Positions 8,004-15,734 are shown, counted from the first letter of the stretch. The stretch: 24,938 nt of DNA from Flavobacteriaceae bacterium (GCA_013003145.1 JABDLH010000112.1:1-24938), one strand, 5' to 3'. Translations and numbers: made by a program. Notes: generated by a model from the letters alone, not told the origin.

Positions 8004-9407
8004 ATGAAACGCTACTCATTGCTACTGGCAACGGTTTTACTATTGTATTCCTGCAGCATGGACAAAGAAACGGAATTGTCTCCGGAGCCACCTTTGTCAG
8101 CGGAGACCGAGCTTCGCGCCTGCTTCCAGCTTTCTCAGAACAGTATTATGGCCGGAGCCTCCTTTACTATTACGAACTGCTCCGAAGGTGCGCAATCCTA
8201 CCTGTATGATTTTGGAAATGGGATTACTAGCACCGAAGATCAACCCACCATATTTTACGAAGAGGCCGGGAGCTACGAGCTGAGTCTTACGGTTGCAGGG
8301 GAAGGGAATATTTCGGACACCTTCAGCATTACTATCCAGGTTGTGGGTCCTAATTTCGTTTATCCCGAAATCCCGCAAGGGTATACTGCCAATCCTATAG
8401 ACCTCGGGTTAGATAGCCATAGCGGAAGTTTATATGCAATTACAGTCCTTAAAGACGAAGGGGGGTTGGAAGGAAGTAAATTCTACTATCACTCCTTGGG
8501 TCCATCTATGATGGAGGATTCACATTACCTCGGAGATCAATCCTACGAAGGGAATAATGCCTTTAGCTGGTTTCTCGAGGGCGGCGTTCGTGGATTTCAT
8601 TTTTCAAGAACCCTGAACGGTTTTTATGGATCCCGGGAAGTTAACTATGATGCCGACTGGAACCTGTCTGGTCAACTAAACTCTGCAGACCAGGTAAGCT
8701 ATGGCTACCTAGCCGACAACGGTAACCTCTTATTTTATGGCTCAATTAAAGAGGGTGCATTTAATAAAGCCGCTATTGACATGCGGAATGCCATGGGAGA
8801 TTCATTTAAACGGATACTGCACCAGGTCGGCGAGCATGATTCACACATCGGGAATTTGATCAAGACAGAAAACGGTTATGTGGCATTTGGCGGGAGTTTT
8901 ATAAAGAATGACAGCAAGCCCTTTATCGCAGAATATAAACCAGCACTCCTATTCCTGGATGAGGCCTTAGAATTGATCAGCTATAAAATCTATGATAATT
9001 CTATGCTGACCGGGAAGGTTTTTTCCACGGCAGATCTGAACGGCTCATTTGATATGGCGCGCCTGTCCAACGGGAATTACGTGCTCTACGGCCTGGGGGA
9101 ACTCCTGGTTACGGATGGCTCGGGTAATATTATCAGGTCGCATTTCTACGAGAATACCCTTAACAACCAGGGACTGGTCTGTTTAAGGGATACCTTCATC
9201 ATTTCCAGTGATCGTTTCTTACGAAAATTCAACGCCCAGGGCGATCAACTTATATCCCTTCAATATCCCGGTAAACAAGTCCCCTCTTTTATCCAAAAGG
9301 AAGATAAACTGTACTTAATTGCAAAATATGCAAGCCCGGAGGGTGATCAGCTTCTTTACGGAGCCCTTGATCACGACCTTAATACCGTGGCATGGGAACC
9401 ATGGTAG
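8004..9407 (+). CDS. PKD-domain lipoprotein of unknown function
   Basis: 467 residues. A signal with lipobox LLYSC gives a lipidated Cys at residue 17. A PKD-like beta-sandwich occupies about 40-115: it begins CFQLSQNSIMAGASFTITNC, has YLYDFGNGITSTEDQPTIFY (the family's DFGDG-type turn, here DFGNG), and ends YELSLTVAG. The rest (about 120-467) is beta-rich with short recurring strands such as YLADNGNLLFYGS, TENGYVAFGGSF and LSNGNYVLYGLGELLV, suggesting a beta-propeller of about six to seven blades. It is probably surface- or periplasm-exposed. An alternative frame start at 7958 is out of register with this protein and is rejected. The SLC13 transporter follows 58 nt downstream. No enzymatic motif was found. 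Confidence 0.85.
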   Translation: MKRYSLLLATVLLLYSCSMDKETELSPEPPLSAETELRACFQLSQNSIMAGASFTITNCSEGAQSYLYDFGNGITSTEDQPTIFYEEAGSYELSLTVAGEGNISDTFSITIQVVGPNFVYPEIPQGYTANPIDLGLDSHSGSLYAITVLKDEGGLEGSKFYYHSLGPSMMEDSHYLGDQSYEGNNAFSWFLEGGVRGFHFSRTLNGFYGSREVNYDADWNLSGQLNSADQVSYGYLADNGNLLFYGSIKEGAFNKAAIDMRNAMGDSFKRILHQVGEHDSHIGNLIKTENGYVAFGGSFIKNDSKPFIAEYKPALLFLDEALELISYKIYDNSMLTGKVFSTADLNGSFDMARLSNGNYVLYGLGELLVTDGSGNIIRSHFYENTLNNQGLVCLRDTFIISSDRFLRKFNAQGDQLISLQYPGKQVPSFIQKEDKLYLIAKYASPEGDQLLYGALDHDLNTVAWEPW

Positions 9408-9465
9408 CCTAATTATTATTTTATTTACTAAAGGAAAAAAACTAGTTTAGGACCAAACTTAAATT

Positions 9466-10896
9466 ATGGCCCTCAGCAAAAAAATAGGTCTCCTGTTGGG
9501 GCCTGCTCTTTTCCTCCTGATCCTGATACTCCCCTTTGACCTGGTTTCCGAATCCGGGGACAGGGTGATTGCCGTAGCCGTATGGATGATCACCTGGTGG
9601 ATCACAGAATCAGTATCAATCTCCGTCACAGCCCTTTTACCTCTATTTCTATTTCCGCTACTGAAGATAATGCCCATAGGTGAAGTCGGCGCTAATTATG
9701 GCAGCCCTATTATCTTCCTGTTCTTTGGTGGATTTGTATTGGCCCTGGCGCTGGAAAAGGTGAATTTGCATAAACGGATCGCCTTAAACATCATCCGGAT
9801 CACCGGAACAACCCCGAACAGGGTGGTTCTCGGCTTTATGATCGCGACTGCTGCCTTAAGCATGTGGATCAGCAACACCGCCAGTACGGTGGTCATGTTA
9901 CCGATAGCTTTATCGGTGATAAAATTATTGATCAATGATGCCGATGGATTTACAAAGGACGATCAGAATTTTGCATTAAGCGTCATGCTGGGAATTGCCT
10001 TTTCGGCTAACGCCGGTGGTATTGCCACGGTTATTGGCACACCCCCCAACTCTGTCTTGATCGGCCTTTTAGAGAATGAATATAATATCCAGATCTCTTT
10101 CTTAAAATGGATGACTCTCGGTCTGCCATTTTCCATAGTATTACTGACCATCTGTTACCTGGTCCTGGTTAAATGGATGTTTCCTAATAAGCACTTGAAA
10201 TTTGACGCCTCCCAGGAAGTGATACAGGTTGAATTAGAGAAACTCGGACCCACCAGTCGTAAAGAAAAAATGGTATTGAGCATTTTTGGGGTTACCGTAT
10301 TCCTCTGGATCTTCCGTACCGTTATCAACGGGATTTTCCCATGGCTGGAACTTTCGGATACTTTGATCAGTATGATGGGCGCTATCTCGCTCTTTGCTAT
10401 ACCCTTCAATTATAAAAAAGGAGATTTTATACTGGGTTGGCAGGATACGGAGAAGTTGGCTTGGGGGATCCTGATCTTGTTTGGAGGGGGGCTGGCTCTT
10501 GCCAACGGGATGTCTGTAAGCGGGATCGTCGACATGGTATCAGCAGCCATTGCGACCAGTAACGTCAGTATACTGGTTACCGCGGCCATGTTGATCTTCC
10601 TGATGCTTTTTATGACAGAGCTGATGAGCAATGTAGCCCTGGTAGCAGTATTAGCACCTGTTGTTGCGGGTATAGCTATAGGCTTAAATATCCCGATGCT
10701 ACACCTCTTAATACCGGTCACTATTGCGAGTAGCTGTGCATTCATGCTCCCAATGGCTACCCCACCTAACGCCATTGTTTTTGCTAGCGGGTATATACAG
10801 GTGCACCAAATGGCACGGGTCGGTATCATTCTTAACCTTATTGCCGTTGTGCTTTTGATAATGCTTTTTGAATGGGTGATTCCCTTGATGTTCTAA
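9466..10896 (+). CDS. SLC13/DASS-family sodium-coupled anion (dicarboxylate or sulfate) transporter
   Basis: 476 residues, almost entirely hydrophobic, with about 11-12 predicted spans. Hallmarks of the divalent anion:Na+ symporter family are present: SNT at residues 136-138 (SNTASTVVMLPIAL) and its pseudo-symmetric partner SNV at 388-390 (MSNVALVAVLAPV) correspond to the paired substrate-binding SNT motifs of VcINDY-type proteins. GTPPN at 191-195 (VIGTPPNSVLIG) and TPPN at 432-435 (MATPPNAIVFASGY) flank the Na+ sites. The second SNT motif reads SNV, a change at the third position that could influence substrate choice. The substrate (succinate, malate, citrate or sulfate) cannot be fixed from sequence alone. 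It stands alone after the PKD lipoprotein, and an inverted repeat follows its stop by 9 nt. Confidence 0.93.
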   Translation: MALSKKIGLLLGPALFLLILILPFDLVSESGDRVIAVAVWMITWWITESVSISVTALLPLFLFPLLKIMPIGEVGANYGSPIIFLFFGGFVLALALEKVNLHKRIALNIIRITGTTPNRVVLGFMIATAALSMWISNTASTVVMLPIALSVIKLLINDADGFTKDDQNFALSVMLGIAFSANAGGIATVIGTPPNSVLIGLLENEYNIQISFLKWMTLGLPFSIVLLTICYLVLVKWMFPNKHLKFDASQEVIQVELEKLGPTSRKEKMVLSIFGVTVFLWIFRTVINGIFPWLELSDTLISMMGAISLFAIPFNYKKGDFILGWQDTEKLAWGILILFGGGLALANGMSVSGIVDMVSAAIATSNVSILVTAAMLIFLMLFMTELMSNVALVAVLAPVVAGIAIGLNIPMLHLLIPVTIASSCAFMLPMATPPNAIVFASGYIQVHQMARVGIILNLIAVVLLIMLFEWVIPLMF

Positions 10897-10900
10897 AATG

Positions 10901-10923
10901 AAAAAACCTCCCCGAAGGGAGGT
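10901..10923 (-). terminator. Rho-independent terminator for the acidic repeat protein gene
   Basis: ACCTCCC / GGGAGGT stem (7 bp, 10906-10912 with 10917-10923) and a CGAA loop. The six A at 10901-10906 read as a T tract on the minus strand. It sits 40 nt past the stop of the minus-strand gene. The plus-strand transporter stop is 9 nt to the left, but there is no T tract in that direction. Confidence 0.75.
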
Positions 10924-10963
10924 CAGCTAATTCAAAATCATAACATTTGGGGCTGTTTACTAC

Positions 10964-11464
10964 CTAAAAGGAAGAAACAGTTGTGTTGGATATCTCACCA
11001 GTGGCACACTTAATCCCCCTGACGGTGATTCTGATCGGTTCGCTATACGGCGCATAAGGATCGAAGCCTACCGGCAGGAATAAGCTGGTATCGATTTCAG
11101 GATCCAGGTCTTGCTCTTCATCCTCAATAAAAGATACACTCATTGGATCGGTAGGCGCACTGTAGGGATCAAAATTTTCGGGCAGGTATAGACTGGTATC
11201 AAAGCCCAGGTCAATATCTTCTTCTTCCTCGATAAAAACGATCTCGCTAAGATCAGGCTCGCTATATTCTGCTACTGAAAGTCCCCTTTCCAGCCCCCAT
11301 GGGTTCTCGTTTTCCCTCCACGTTTCCACGAGGGCTTGGTGTGTGATTAGGAAAGAGGTAGTTACTATATCCACATCGGATTCAGATGTGTTGTTGATCG
11401 GGTCATGCGGTGTGGAATTACTGCCCAGCAATAAAAGGCCACTGAATAATAGGATGAGGTTCAT
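10964..11464 (-). CDS. Small acidic secreted protein with duplicated DTS-LPxxFDPY motif
   Basis: 166 residues. A hydrophobic N-terminus (MNLILLFSGLLLLGSNS) looks like a signal peptide without a lipobox Cys. The body is very acidic. Two copies of a 28-residue unit are visible: residues 74-101 (FIEEEEDIDLGFDTSLYLP, then ENFDPY) and 110-137 (FIEDEEQDLDPEIDTSLFLP, then VGFDPY), with a period of 35-36. Both have the pattern FIE-acidic-D-T-S-L-aromatic-L-P-x-x-F-D-P-Y. A further short C-terminal segment ends IKCATGEISNTTVSSF. I recall similar FDTxxYLPxxFxPY repeats in uncharacterised flavobacterial proteins but cannot name a family. It is a monocistronic gene with its own terminator; function unknown. 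The strings of Asp and Glu suggest calcium or surface binding, but that is speculation. Confidence 0.75.
   Translation of the reverse strand: MNLILLFSGLLLLGSNSTPHDPINNTSESDVDIVTTSFLITHQALVETWRENENPWGLERGLSVAEYSEPDLSEIVFIEEEEDIDLGFDTSLYLPENFDPYSAPTDPMSVSFIEDEEQDLDPEIDTSLFLPVGFDPYAPYSEPIRITVRGIKCATGEISNTTVSSF
11054..11137 (-). repeat. Second copy of internal acidic repeat
   Basis: Encodes residues 110-137 of the acidic protein, ending FDPY. The copies match closely at the DTS-L-x-LP and FDPY ends and differ in between, so the duplication is not recent. Confidence 0.7.
11162..11245 (-). repeat. First copy of internal acidic repeat
   Basis: Encodes residues 74-101 of the acidic protein, containing FIEEEED and DTSLYLP and ending FDPY. 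Confidence 0.7.
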
Positions 11465-11765
11465 TTTTTGATTGTTTAATGATGAATGGTTTTATACTTA
11501 AATAGACTAGTAACGAACCGGATTGTTACAATTTTAGGTTTAGTTTAACAACATAAGTCCGCCATTATCAGGAAGTAAGGATATCAAAACCACCAGAAAT
11601 CGTAAGTTTTATCGATGAAATGCAGGCTGTTTCCAACATCAACTAAGGCTGTTTAATTTTCACCACAACTTTTAGACAGTTAACAGCAAAATGCAGTGGG
11701 TTCACAACATACTGCGGTGCTGTGTATTTCAAGATTCTATCTTAGTGGTATTAAAACCCCAAATT
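11465..11765. other. Divergent intergenic region
   Basis: About 300 nt between the starts of the acidic protein gene (minus) and the 58-residue protein gene (plus). I see no supported gene here. The frame of the small protein is open back to an ATG at 11691, but that extension is not convincing. A 20-nt imperfect palindrome lies at 11510-11529. No perfect TAnnTTTG box was found in either direction; TAAAATTG on the minus strand near 11530 has one mismatch. Confidence 0.5.
11510..11529. repeat. Imperfect palindrome upstream of acidic protein gene
   Basis: GTAACGAACCGGATTGTTAC: 16 of 20 positions are self-complementary as a dyad, centred on CCGG, about 45 nt upstream of the minus-strand ATG. 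A candidate operator. Confidence 0.4.
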
Positions 11766-11942
11766 ATGTCCTACAAAATCAAAAGCCTGCTCTACTTTGT
11801 TTGTTTCCTGGCAGCCATTGGTATCTACGAACTGACAGAACCTGAACCTACTCGGGAAGATGTCATTGCAGATGCTGTAAAAAATGCTGAGGCCGAGGAA
11901 CTCACACCTGAAGCAGTGGTCCAACTGGAATTTGTACAATGA
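11766..11942 (+). CDS. Small single-span membrane protein, hypothetical
   Basis: 58 residues from ATG 11766: MSYKIKSLLYFVCFLAAIGIYEL, one hydrophobic segment at about 8-23, then a mostly acidic tail (TEPEPTREDVIADAVKNAEAEELTPEA). I do not recognise it. An upstream in-frame ATG at 11691 would add 25 residues with no clear function; the shorter start is chosen because it gives a clean N-terminal hydrophobic helix. It ends 29 nt before a very strong hairpin, which supports its being a real transcription unit. The tail lies on one side of the membrane, but the orientation is unknown. Confidence 0.55.
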   Translation: MSYKIKSLLYFVCFLAAIGIYELTEPEPTREDVIADAVKNAEAEELTPEAVVQLEFVQ

Positions 11943-11971
11943 TTTAAGGAACTTAGATTTGGTTCTGAAAG

Positions 11972-12000
11972 ACAAGGGCGCGGTTATTCCGCGCCCTTGT
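11972..12000. terminator. Strong hairpin between convergent genes, likely bidirectional terminator
   Basis: Perfect 12-bp stem (ACAAGGGCGCGG / CCGCGCCCTTGT) with a 5-nt TTATT loop. It lies 29 nt after the stop of the 58-residue gene and 26 nt past the stop of hemL on the other strand. The T tracts are weak on both sides (TGTTGTTATA on plus, CTTTC on minus). Confidence 0.75.
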
Positions 12001-12026
12001 TGTTATAAGTAATTCTGTAATAAAAA

Positions 12027-13313
12027 CTAGAGACTGTCTATAGTTTCAGCAAATGCCGTAAGCACCTGGTCCAGGTCATCCATGGTGATGGCATCATTGA
12101 GAAAATAACTTTCAAATGCACTCGGGGGAAGATATACTCCCCTGTTCAGCATCCCGTGGAAATATTTATTGAACAGATCGTGATCACATGCCGCTGCACT
12201 GGCAAAATCGATCACCTCATGTTCAGAAAAATGCAGGGAAATCATAGAACCAAACCGATTGATCCGGTAGGGAACCCCTTTTTTATCCAGTATGGGTTTC
12301 ATTCCCTCCTGCAGGTATGTTGCTTTATCCTCAAGGCTTGTAAATATTGCCGGGTTTTCATTTAAAGCCTTCAGCATGGCAAATCCTGCGCTCATGGCCA
12401 ATGGATTCCCGCTGAGTGTTCCGGCCTGGTACACTGGCCCGCTTGGCGCCAGGTGATCCATGATTTCTGCCCTGGCAGCAAAGGCACCAACAGGCAGTCC
12501 ACCACCGATGACCTTACCAAAGGTCACGATATCGGCTAGTGTTCCCAAAACTTCTTGAGCACCACCTTTAGCAAGGCGGAATCCCGTCATCACTTCATCA
12601 AAAATAAGCAGTATCCCTTCCTGGTCACAAAGTGAGCGGAGTCCTTTTATAAAACCTTCTTGAGGCGGGATGCACCCCATATTACCGGCTACCGGCTCCA
12701 GGATGATCGCTGCAATCTCGCCTTGGTTGGCTTTTACCAATTCTTCTACTTGTGAAAGGTTGTTATAAGAGGCCAGTAGCGTATCTTTCGCAGTGCCCTT
12801 GGTTACCCCCGGACTGTTCGGAGTACCAAAAGTAACCGCCCCGCTACCTGCCTGGATTAAGAATGCATCGGCATGGCCATGGTAGCAACCGGCAAACTTT
12901 ATAATTTTCTCCTTCTTGGTAAAACCCCGTGCAAGGCGTACGGCACTCATACAAGCTTCCGTCCCACTATTTACAAAACGTATCTTATCTATGCCGGGAA
13001 CCATAGAGACCGCAAGTTTCGCGATCTGGGTTTCCAATTCTGTCGGCATCCCGAAGGATGTACCTTTCCTGGCACTCTCGATCAAAGCATCAAGTACAGG
13101 CTGGTAGGCATGGCCTAATATTAGCGGTCCCCAGGAGGCGATAAAGTCTATATACTTATTACCATCTTCATCGTAGAAATAAGCGCCTTTAGCTTCCTTG
13201 ACAAACACCGGGTTCCCTCCCACTGCCTTGAATGCTCTTACGGGCGAATTTACTCCGCCGGGTATATATTGCTGCGCCTCTTTAAAGAGGGCGCTGCTTC
13301 GTTGATATCTCAT
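12027..13313 (-). CDS. hemL: Glutamate-1-semialdehyde 2,1-aminomutase
   Basis: Converts glutamate-1-semialdehyde to 5-aminolevulinate, the C5 route to heme, using PLP in the cytoplasm. 428 residues, the normal length. The PLP-binding Lys is K267 in [25 protein letters not shown] at 237-246 carries the cofactor-contacting Asp, and [16 protein letters not shown] at about 115-130 and CYHGHADAF at about 143-151 are family hallmarks. It is the last gene of a minus-strand unit: the upstream GH73 gene stops only 1 nt before this ATG, so translational coupling is likely. No hemA or other heme gene is in the window. Confidence 0.97.
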   Translation of the reverse strand: MRYQRSSALFKEAQQYIPGGVNSPVRAFKAVGGNPVFVKEAKGAYFYDEDGNKYIDFIASWGPLILGHAYQPVLDALIESARKGTSFGMPTELETQIAKLAVSMVPGIDKIRFVNSGTEACMSAVRLARGFTKKEKIIKFAGCYHGHADAFLIQAGSGAVTFGTPNSPGVTKGTAKDTLLASYNNLSQVEELVKANQGEIAAIILEPVAGNMGCIPPQEGFIKGLRSLCDQEGILLIFDEVMTGFRLAKGGAQEVLGTLADIVTFGKVIGGGLPVGAFAARAEIMDHLAPSGPVYQAGTLSGNPLAMSAGFAMLKALNENPAIFTSLEDKATYLQEGMKPILDKKGVPYRINRFGSMISLHFSEHEVIDFASAAACDHDLFNKYFHGMLNRGVYLPPSAFESYFLNDAITMDDLDQVLTAFAETIDSL

Positions 13314-13314
13314 A

Positions 13315-14154
13315 TTATTGTCTGCTATGTTCTGTGCGGATCTTTAGAACCTGGCCTATTGCCAGGTTGTGATCCTTCAGGTTGTTAAGTTCCATAAGGT
13401 CCGGAACAGATATAAAATATTTCCTGGATAGCGAGTATAGCGTATCTCCTTTTTGGACGGTGTGCCGGGAATAAAAAACCGCTTTGGGTTCTCTCTTCAC
13501 ACTGTAACCATCCTGTAATACTTCCTGGTCGTATTTATACAATTGGTAGCGCTCTATGAAGTCGATCAGCTTTTGAGGATAACGCCGGTCTGTTGCGTAT
13601 CCCGCTGCACGAAGACCGTGAGCCCATCCTTTGTAATCATCCCTCCGCAAGTCAAATAAGGAGGCATACCTGGCCCTGGTAGAAAGAAAAATACTGTGAT
13701 CCCTGAAGGAATACATCGGGTGGTTGTATTTCCTGAAACATTCTCCTTTCTCATCATCGTCATGCGATTCATAGGCACCGTTCCACCCGGCATGGCACTT
13801 AATTCCAAAATGATTATTGGTCTTTCGTGTAAGTTCGCCTTGGCCGTACCCACTCTCCAGAATACCCTGTGCCAAAGTGATACTTGCAGGAATTCCATAG
13901 GCTTTCATCTCAAATTGAGCGATCTCGGAGAAGGTGTTGATGTAATCCTGGATATCCGTGATTGCGATTGACACAAATTTGCCATCGTCCACCGGCATAG
14001 GGTAATCACTCTTTTCTTCAACTGAAGGACTTTTATTGCTGGCTTGCTCCCTAGCAGTACGTTCGGGTTTTTTGTAGGTGGTACGCTTCTTGGAACCACA
14101 ACTGGCCAAGAAGACAAGTAAACCTATAATAAGCACTAATGATCTTATAGACAT
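13315..14154 (-). CDS. GH73-type glucosaminidase with LysM, lipoprotein
   Basis: 279 residues. A signal with lipobox LASC gives a lipid-anchored Cys at residue 19, then a Lys/Ser/Pro-rich linker (about 20-60). A GH73 (mannosyl-glycoprotein endo-beta-N-acetylglucosaminidase-like) domain spans about 68-205: [16 protein letters not shown] carries the likely catalytic Glu (E100), followed by NNHFGIKC and [23 protein letters not shown] LysM peptidoglycan-binding domain lies at about 231-272 ([17 protein letters not shown] .. LNNL .. L.IGQVLKI). It probably cleaves peptidoglycan glycan strands at the envelope. The start overlaps the end of the upstream ACC deaminase-like gene by 10 nt, and the stop is 1 nt before hemL. 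Confidence 0.93.
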   Translation of the reverse strand: MSIRSLVLIIGLLVFLASCGSKKRTTYKKPERTAREQASNKSPSVEEKSDYPMPVDDGKFVSIAITDIQDYINTFSEIAQFEMKAYGIPASITLAQGILESGYGQGELTRKTNNHFGIKCHAGWNGAYESHDDDEKGECFRKYNHPMYSFRDHSIFLSTRARYASLFDLRRDDYKGWAHGLRAAGYATDRRYPQKLIDFIERYQLYKYDQEVLQDGYSVKREPKAVFYSRHTVQKGDTLYSLSRKYFISVPDLMELNNLKDHNLAIGQVLKIRTEHSRQ

Positions 14155-15068
14155 AGAGTAGGCAGATTCTTTTTCATCAGTTTTTCATTCATTCCTGCAA
14201 TTCCCTGTAAGCCCCCGGTATGTATGGCCAATATCTTACTCCCCTTGGGGAAATCCCCTTTGCTGACCTTGTCCAGGATTCCATACATCATTTTCCCGGT
14301 ATAAACAGGATCAAGCGGAATTCCCGTTTTTTCCCTGAAGTCGTTTATAAAATGGATGAGCTCTTTATTTACTTTGGCATATCCGCCAAAGTGGTAATTT
14401 TCTTCCAGGCACCAATTTGGATTCCGGGCAAAGTTACAAATATCTTTATTTAAAAAAGAACCCTTCAGAGCGGGAAAACCAATGACCTTCTGATGTTTAA
14501 ACGAAGCATTTATCAGCCCGGCAAGGGTGCCCCCGGTTCCAACGCTGCTGCAGATATACCCGTATTGCTGATCATCCCGGCTTAATATTTCTTCACAGCC
14601 CTTTACCGCGAGACTATTGGTTCCACCTTCGGGCAATAAGTAAAAATCACCATAGCGCTGCAGCATGGTCTGCAGGAATTCCGGGTTATACTTCTGCCGG
14701 TACATTTCACGGCTGACAAATTCCAGGGTCATGCCGTTTTCAGCGGCAAGCGTAAGTGTTGGGTTCTGATCTGTTTTAGCGGACAGTTCTTCTCCCCTGA
14801 TAACACCAATGGTCCTGAAATCATATTCTCGACCTACAAATGCCGTGGCAGCAATATGATTCGAATAAGCGCCGCCAAAGGTCAGTAAAGTGTTCAATCC
14901 TCTATTCTTGGCCTCGATAAGGTTATATTTCAACTTACGGTATTTATTTCCGGAAATCAGCGGGTGAATAAGATCTTCCCGCCGGATATCCAAGACGACA
15001 TCTGCGTCTTCCAATACGGGAAGTTCAACCCTTTGTGTGGTCACTTTAATAGGAAAGCTAAGGCTCAT
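14145..15068 (-). CDS. ACC deaminase / D-cysteine desulfhydrase family PLP enzyme
   Basis: 307 residues, fold type II PLP enzyme. The Schiff-base Lys is K42 in SGNKYRKLKYNL, the nucleophile Ser block is GGAYSNH at 65-71, and the phosphate-binding loop is SSVGTGGTLAGL around 175-185. This matches the family holding 1-aminocyclopropane-1-carboxylate deaminase and D-cysteine desulfhydrase. The sequence does not separate the two activities: a D-cysteine desulfhydrase-type role is as likely as ACC deamination. The product overlaps the GH73 gene by 10 nt, and its ATG lies 4 nt after the stop of the mini HExxH gene, so all four minus-strand genes appear to form one transcription unit. Confidence 0.88.
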   Translation of the reverse strand: MSLSFPIKVTTQRVELPVLEDADVVLDIRREDLIHPLISGNKYRKLKYNLIEAKNRGLNTLLTFGGAYSNHIAATAFVGREYDFRTIGVIRGEELSAKTDQNPTLTLAAENGMTLEFVSREMYRQKYNPEFLQTMLQRYGDFYLLPEGGTNSLAVKGCEEILSRDDQQYGYICSSVGTGGTLAGLINASFKHQKVIGFPALKGSFLNKDICNFARNPNWCLEENYHFGGYAKVNKELIHFINDFREKTGIPLDPVYTGKMMYGILDKVSKGDFPKGSKILAIHTGGLQGIAGMNEKLMKKNLPTLCL

Positions 15069-15072
15069 CGCC

Positions 15073-15396
15073 TCAAAGATATTTAATAAATGTAAAGGGT
15101 TTCCGAGTTTTCAGATAGTCCAGGTTCGCTTCATTATGGTACGCCTCCTTTTCAAAACTCAGATTCTTATAGGCATGGTAGGCGTTGCGATAATACATCA
15201 ATCGGATTAACCACTCGGTAAAATAAAGAAGATAAAAAGGAATAATCAATAATTCCTGCTGCTGCCTCAAATGAATCTTTTCATGGTTAATGAGAACCGA
15301 ATCTTCTCGTAAGGCATCAGCCTTGAGTATAATCAGTGGCCATAGGGACAGGCCTACATAATTCTTGAGAAAGATTGGTCTGAATACCACGATCAT
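15073..15396 (-). CDS. Small membrane protein with HEKIH zinc-peptidase-like motif
   Basis: 107 residues. HEKIH at 38-42 (VLINHEKIHLRQQQELL) matches the HExxH zinc motif of metallopeptidases such as M48/M56. A hydrophobic span follows at about 48-66 (ELLIIPFYLLYFTEWLIRL), then SFEKEAYHNE at about 80-89, whose Glu residues (E82, E84, E89) lie at a gluzincin-like distance to supply a third ligand. The protein is far shorter than classical M48/M56 peptidases. I recall short flavobacterial homologues annotated only as hypothetical. Whether it is an active peptidase is unknown. First gene of the four-gene minus-strand unit, with a divergent promoter region to its right. Confidence 0.75.
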   Translation of the reverse strand: MIVVFRPIFLKNYVGLSLWPLIILKADALREDSVLINHEKIHLRQQQELLIIPFYLLYFTEWLIRLMYYRNAYHAYKNLSFEKEAYHNEANLDYLKTRKPFTFIKYL

Positions 15397-15418
15397 GTAA
15401 TACTTCTTTTTAGTTATA

Positions 15419-15453
15419 TAAAGTTACAGGTATAATGCCAAACTAGTTGCAAA
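15419..15453 (-). promoter_or_regulatory. Possible promoter for the mini HExxH gene unit
   Basis: On the minus strand TAACTTTA (7 of 8 to TAnnTTTG, at 15419-15426) is preceded by TTTG at 15450-15453 with a 23-nt spacer. It ends 22 nt before the ATG at 15396. Confidence 0.35.
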
Positions 15454-15470
15454 TACATGTTTTGGAGCAA

Positions 15471-15486
15471 GATTTAACGTTAAATC
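15471..15486. promoter_or_regulatory. Perfect 16-bp palindrome, candidate operator
   Basis: GATTTAACGTTAAATC is exactly self-complementary. It lies in the divergent region between the mini HExxH gene and DUF5522 gene, about 18 bp upstream of the possible -33 box for the minus-strand unit and about 60 bp upstream of the -7 box for DUF5522. A dimeric regulator site is plausible; the regulator is not in the neighbourhood. Confidence 0.5.
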
Positions 15487-15546
15487 GTTAATTCTGACTT
15501 ACATTCACTACAAATAGGCACGAACACCAATCAATTGATAATTCCG

Positions 15547-15554
15547 TAATTTTG
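15547..15554 (+). promoter_or_regulatory. Bacteroidota -7 element for DUF5522 gene
   Basis: TAATTTTG, a perfect TAnnTTTG match, 21 nt before the ATG at 15576. No -33 TTTG is at the usual spacing. Confidence 0.5.
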
Positions 15555-15575
15555 TATCTTAAAAACACATCCCCC

Positions 15576-15734
15576 ATGAAGAAATTCATCCCTGCCGAGG
15601 AAGGTGATTACTACCTTACCAAAGAAGGTTACAGGGTTTTCACAGCACAGTATCTGCTCAAGAGAGGATATTGTTGTGAAAGCGGCTGCAGGCACTGTCC
15701 TTATGGCTATGACGCAAAAACGAACAGTTATTAA
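15576..15734 (+). CDS. DUF5522 small Cys-rich protein
   Basis: 52 residues from ATG 15576. The C-terminal motif GYCCESGCRHCPYGY (Cys 33, 34, 38, 41) is the conserved core of the DUF5522 family, and the N-terminal EEGDYYLTKEGYRVFTAQYLLKRG is its usual lead-in. The Cys cluster could bind zinc or an iron-sulfur cluster, but no role is known to me. The frame extends 24 nt upstream to a TTG at 15552, which lies inside the promoter box, so the ATG is preferred. Confidence 0.88.
   Translation: MKKFIPAEEGDYYLTKEGYRVFTAQYLLKRGYCCESGCRHCPYGYDAKTNSY

Noticed and set aside
10410..10829. Antisense ORF of 139 codons inside the transporter gene
   Set aside because: It is a shadow of the transmembrane coding sequence with no recognisable domain or independent signals.
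11691..11765. Upstream ATG for the 58-residue protein
   Set aside because: It adds 25 residues with no recognisable feature; the ATG at 11766 gives a clean N-terminal hydrophobic helix. The choice is not certain.
15552..15575. TTG start for DUF5522
   Set aside because: It lies inside the TAATTTTG promoter box; the ATG at 15576 fits the family length.
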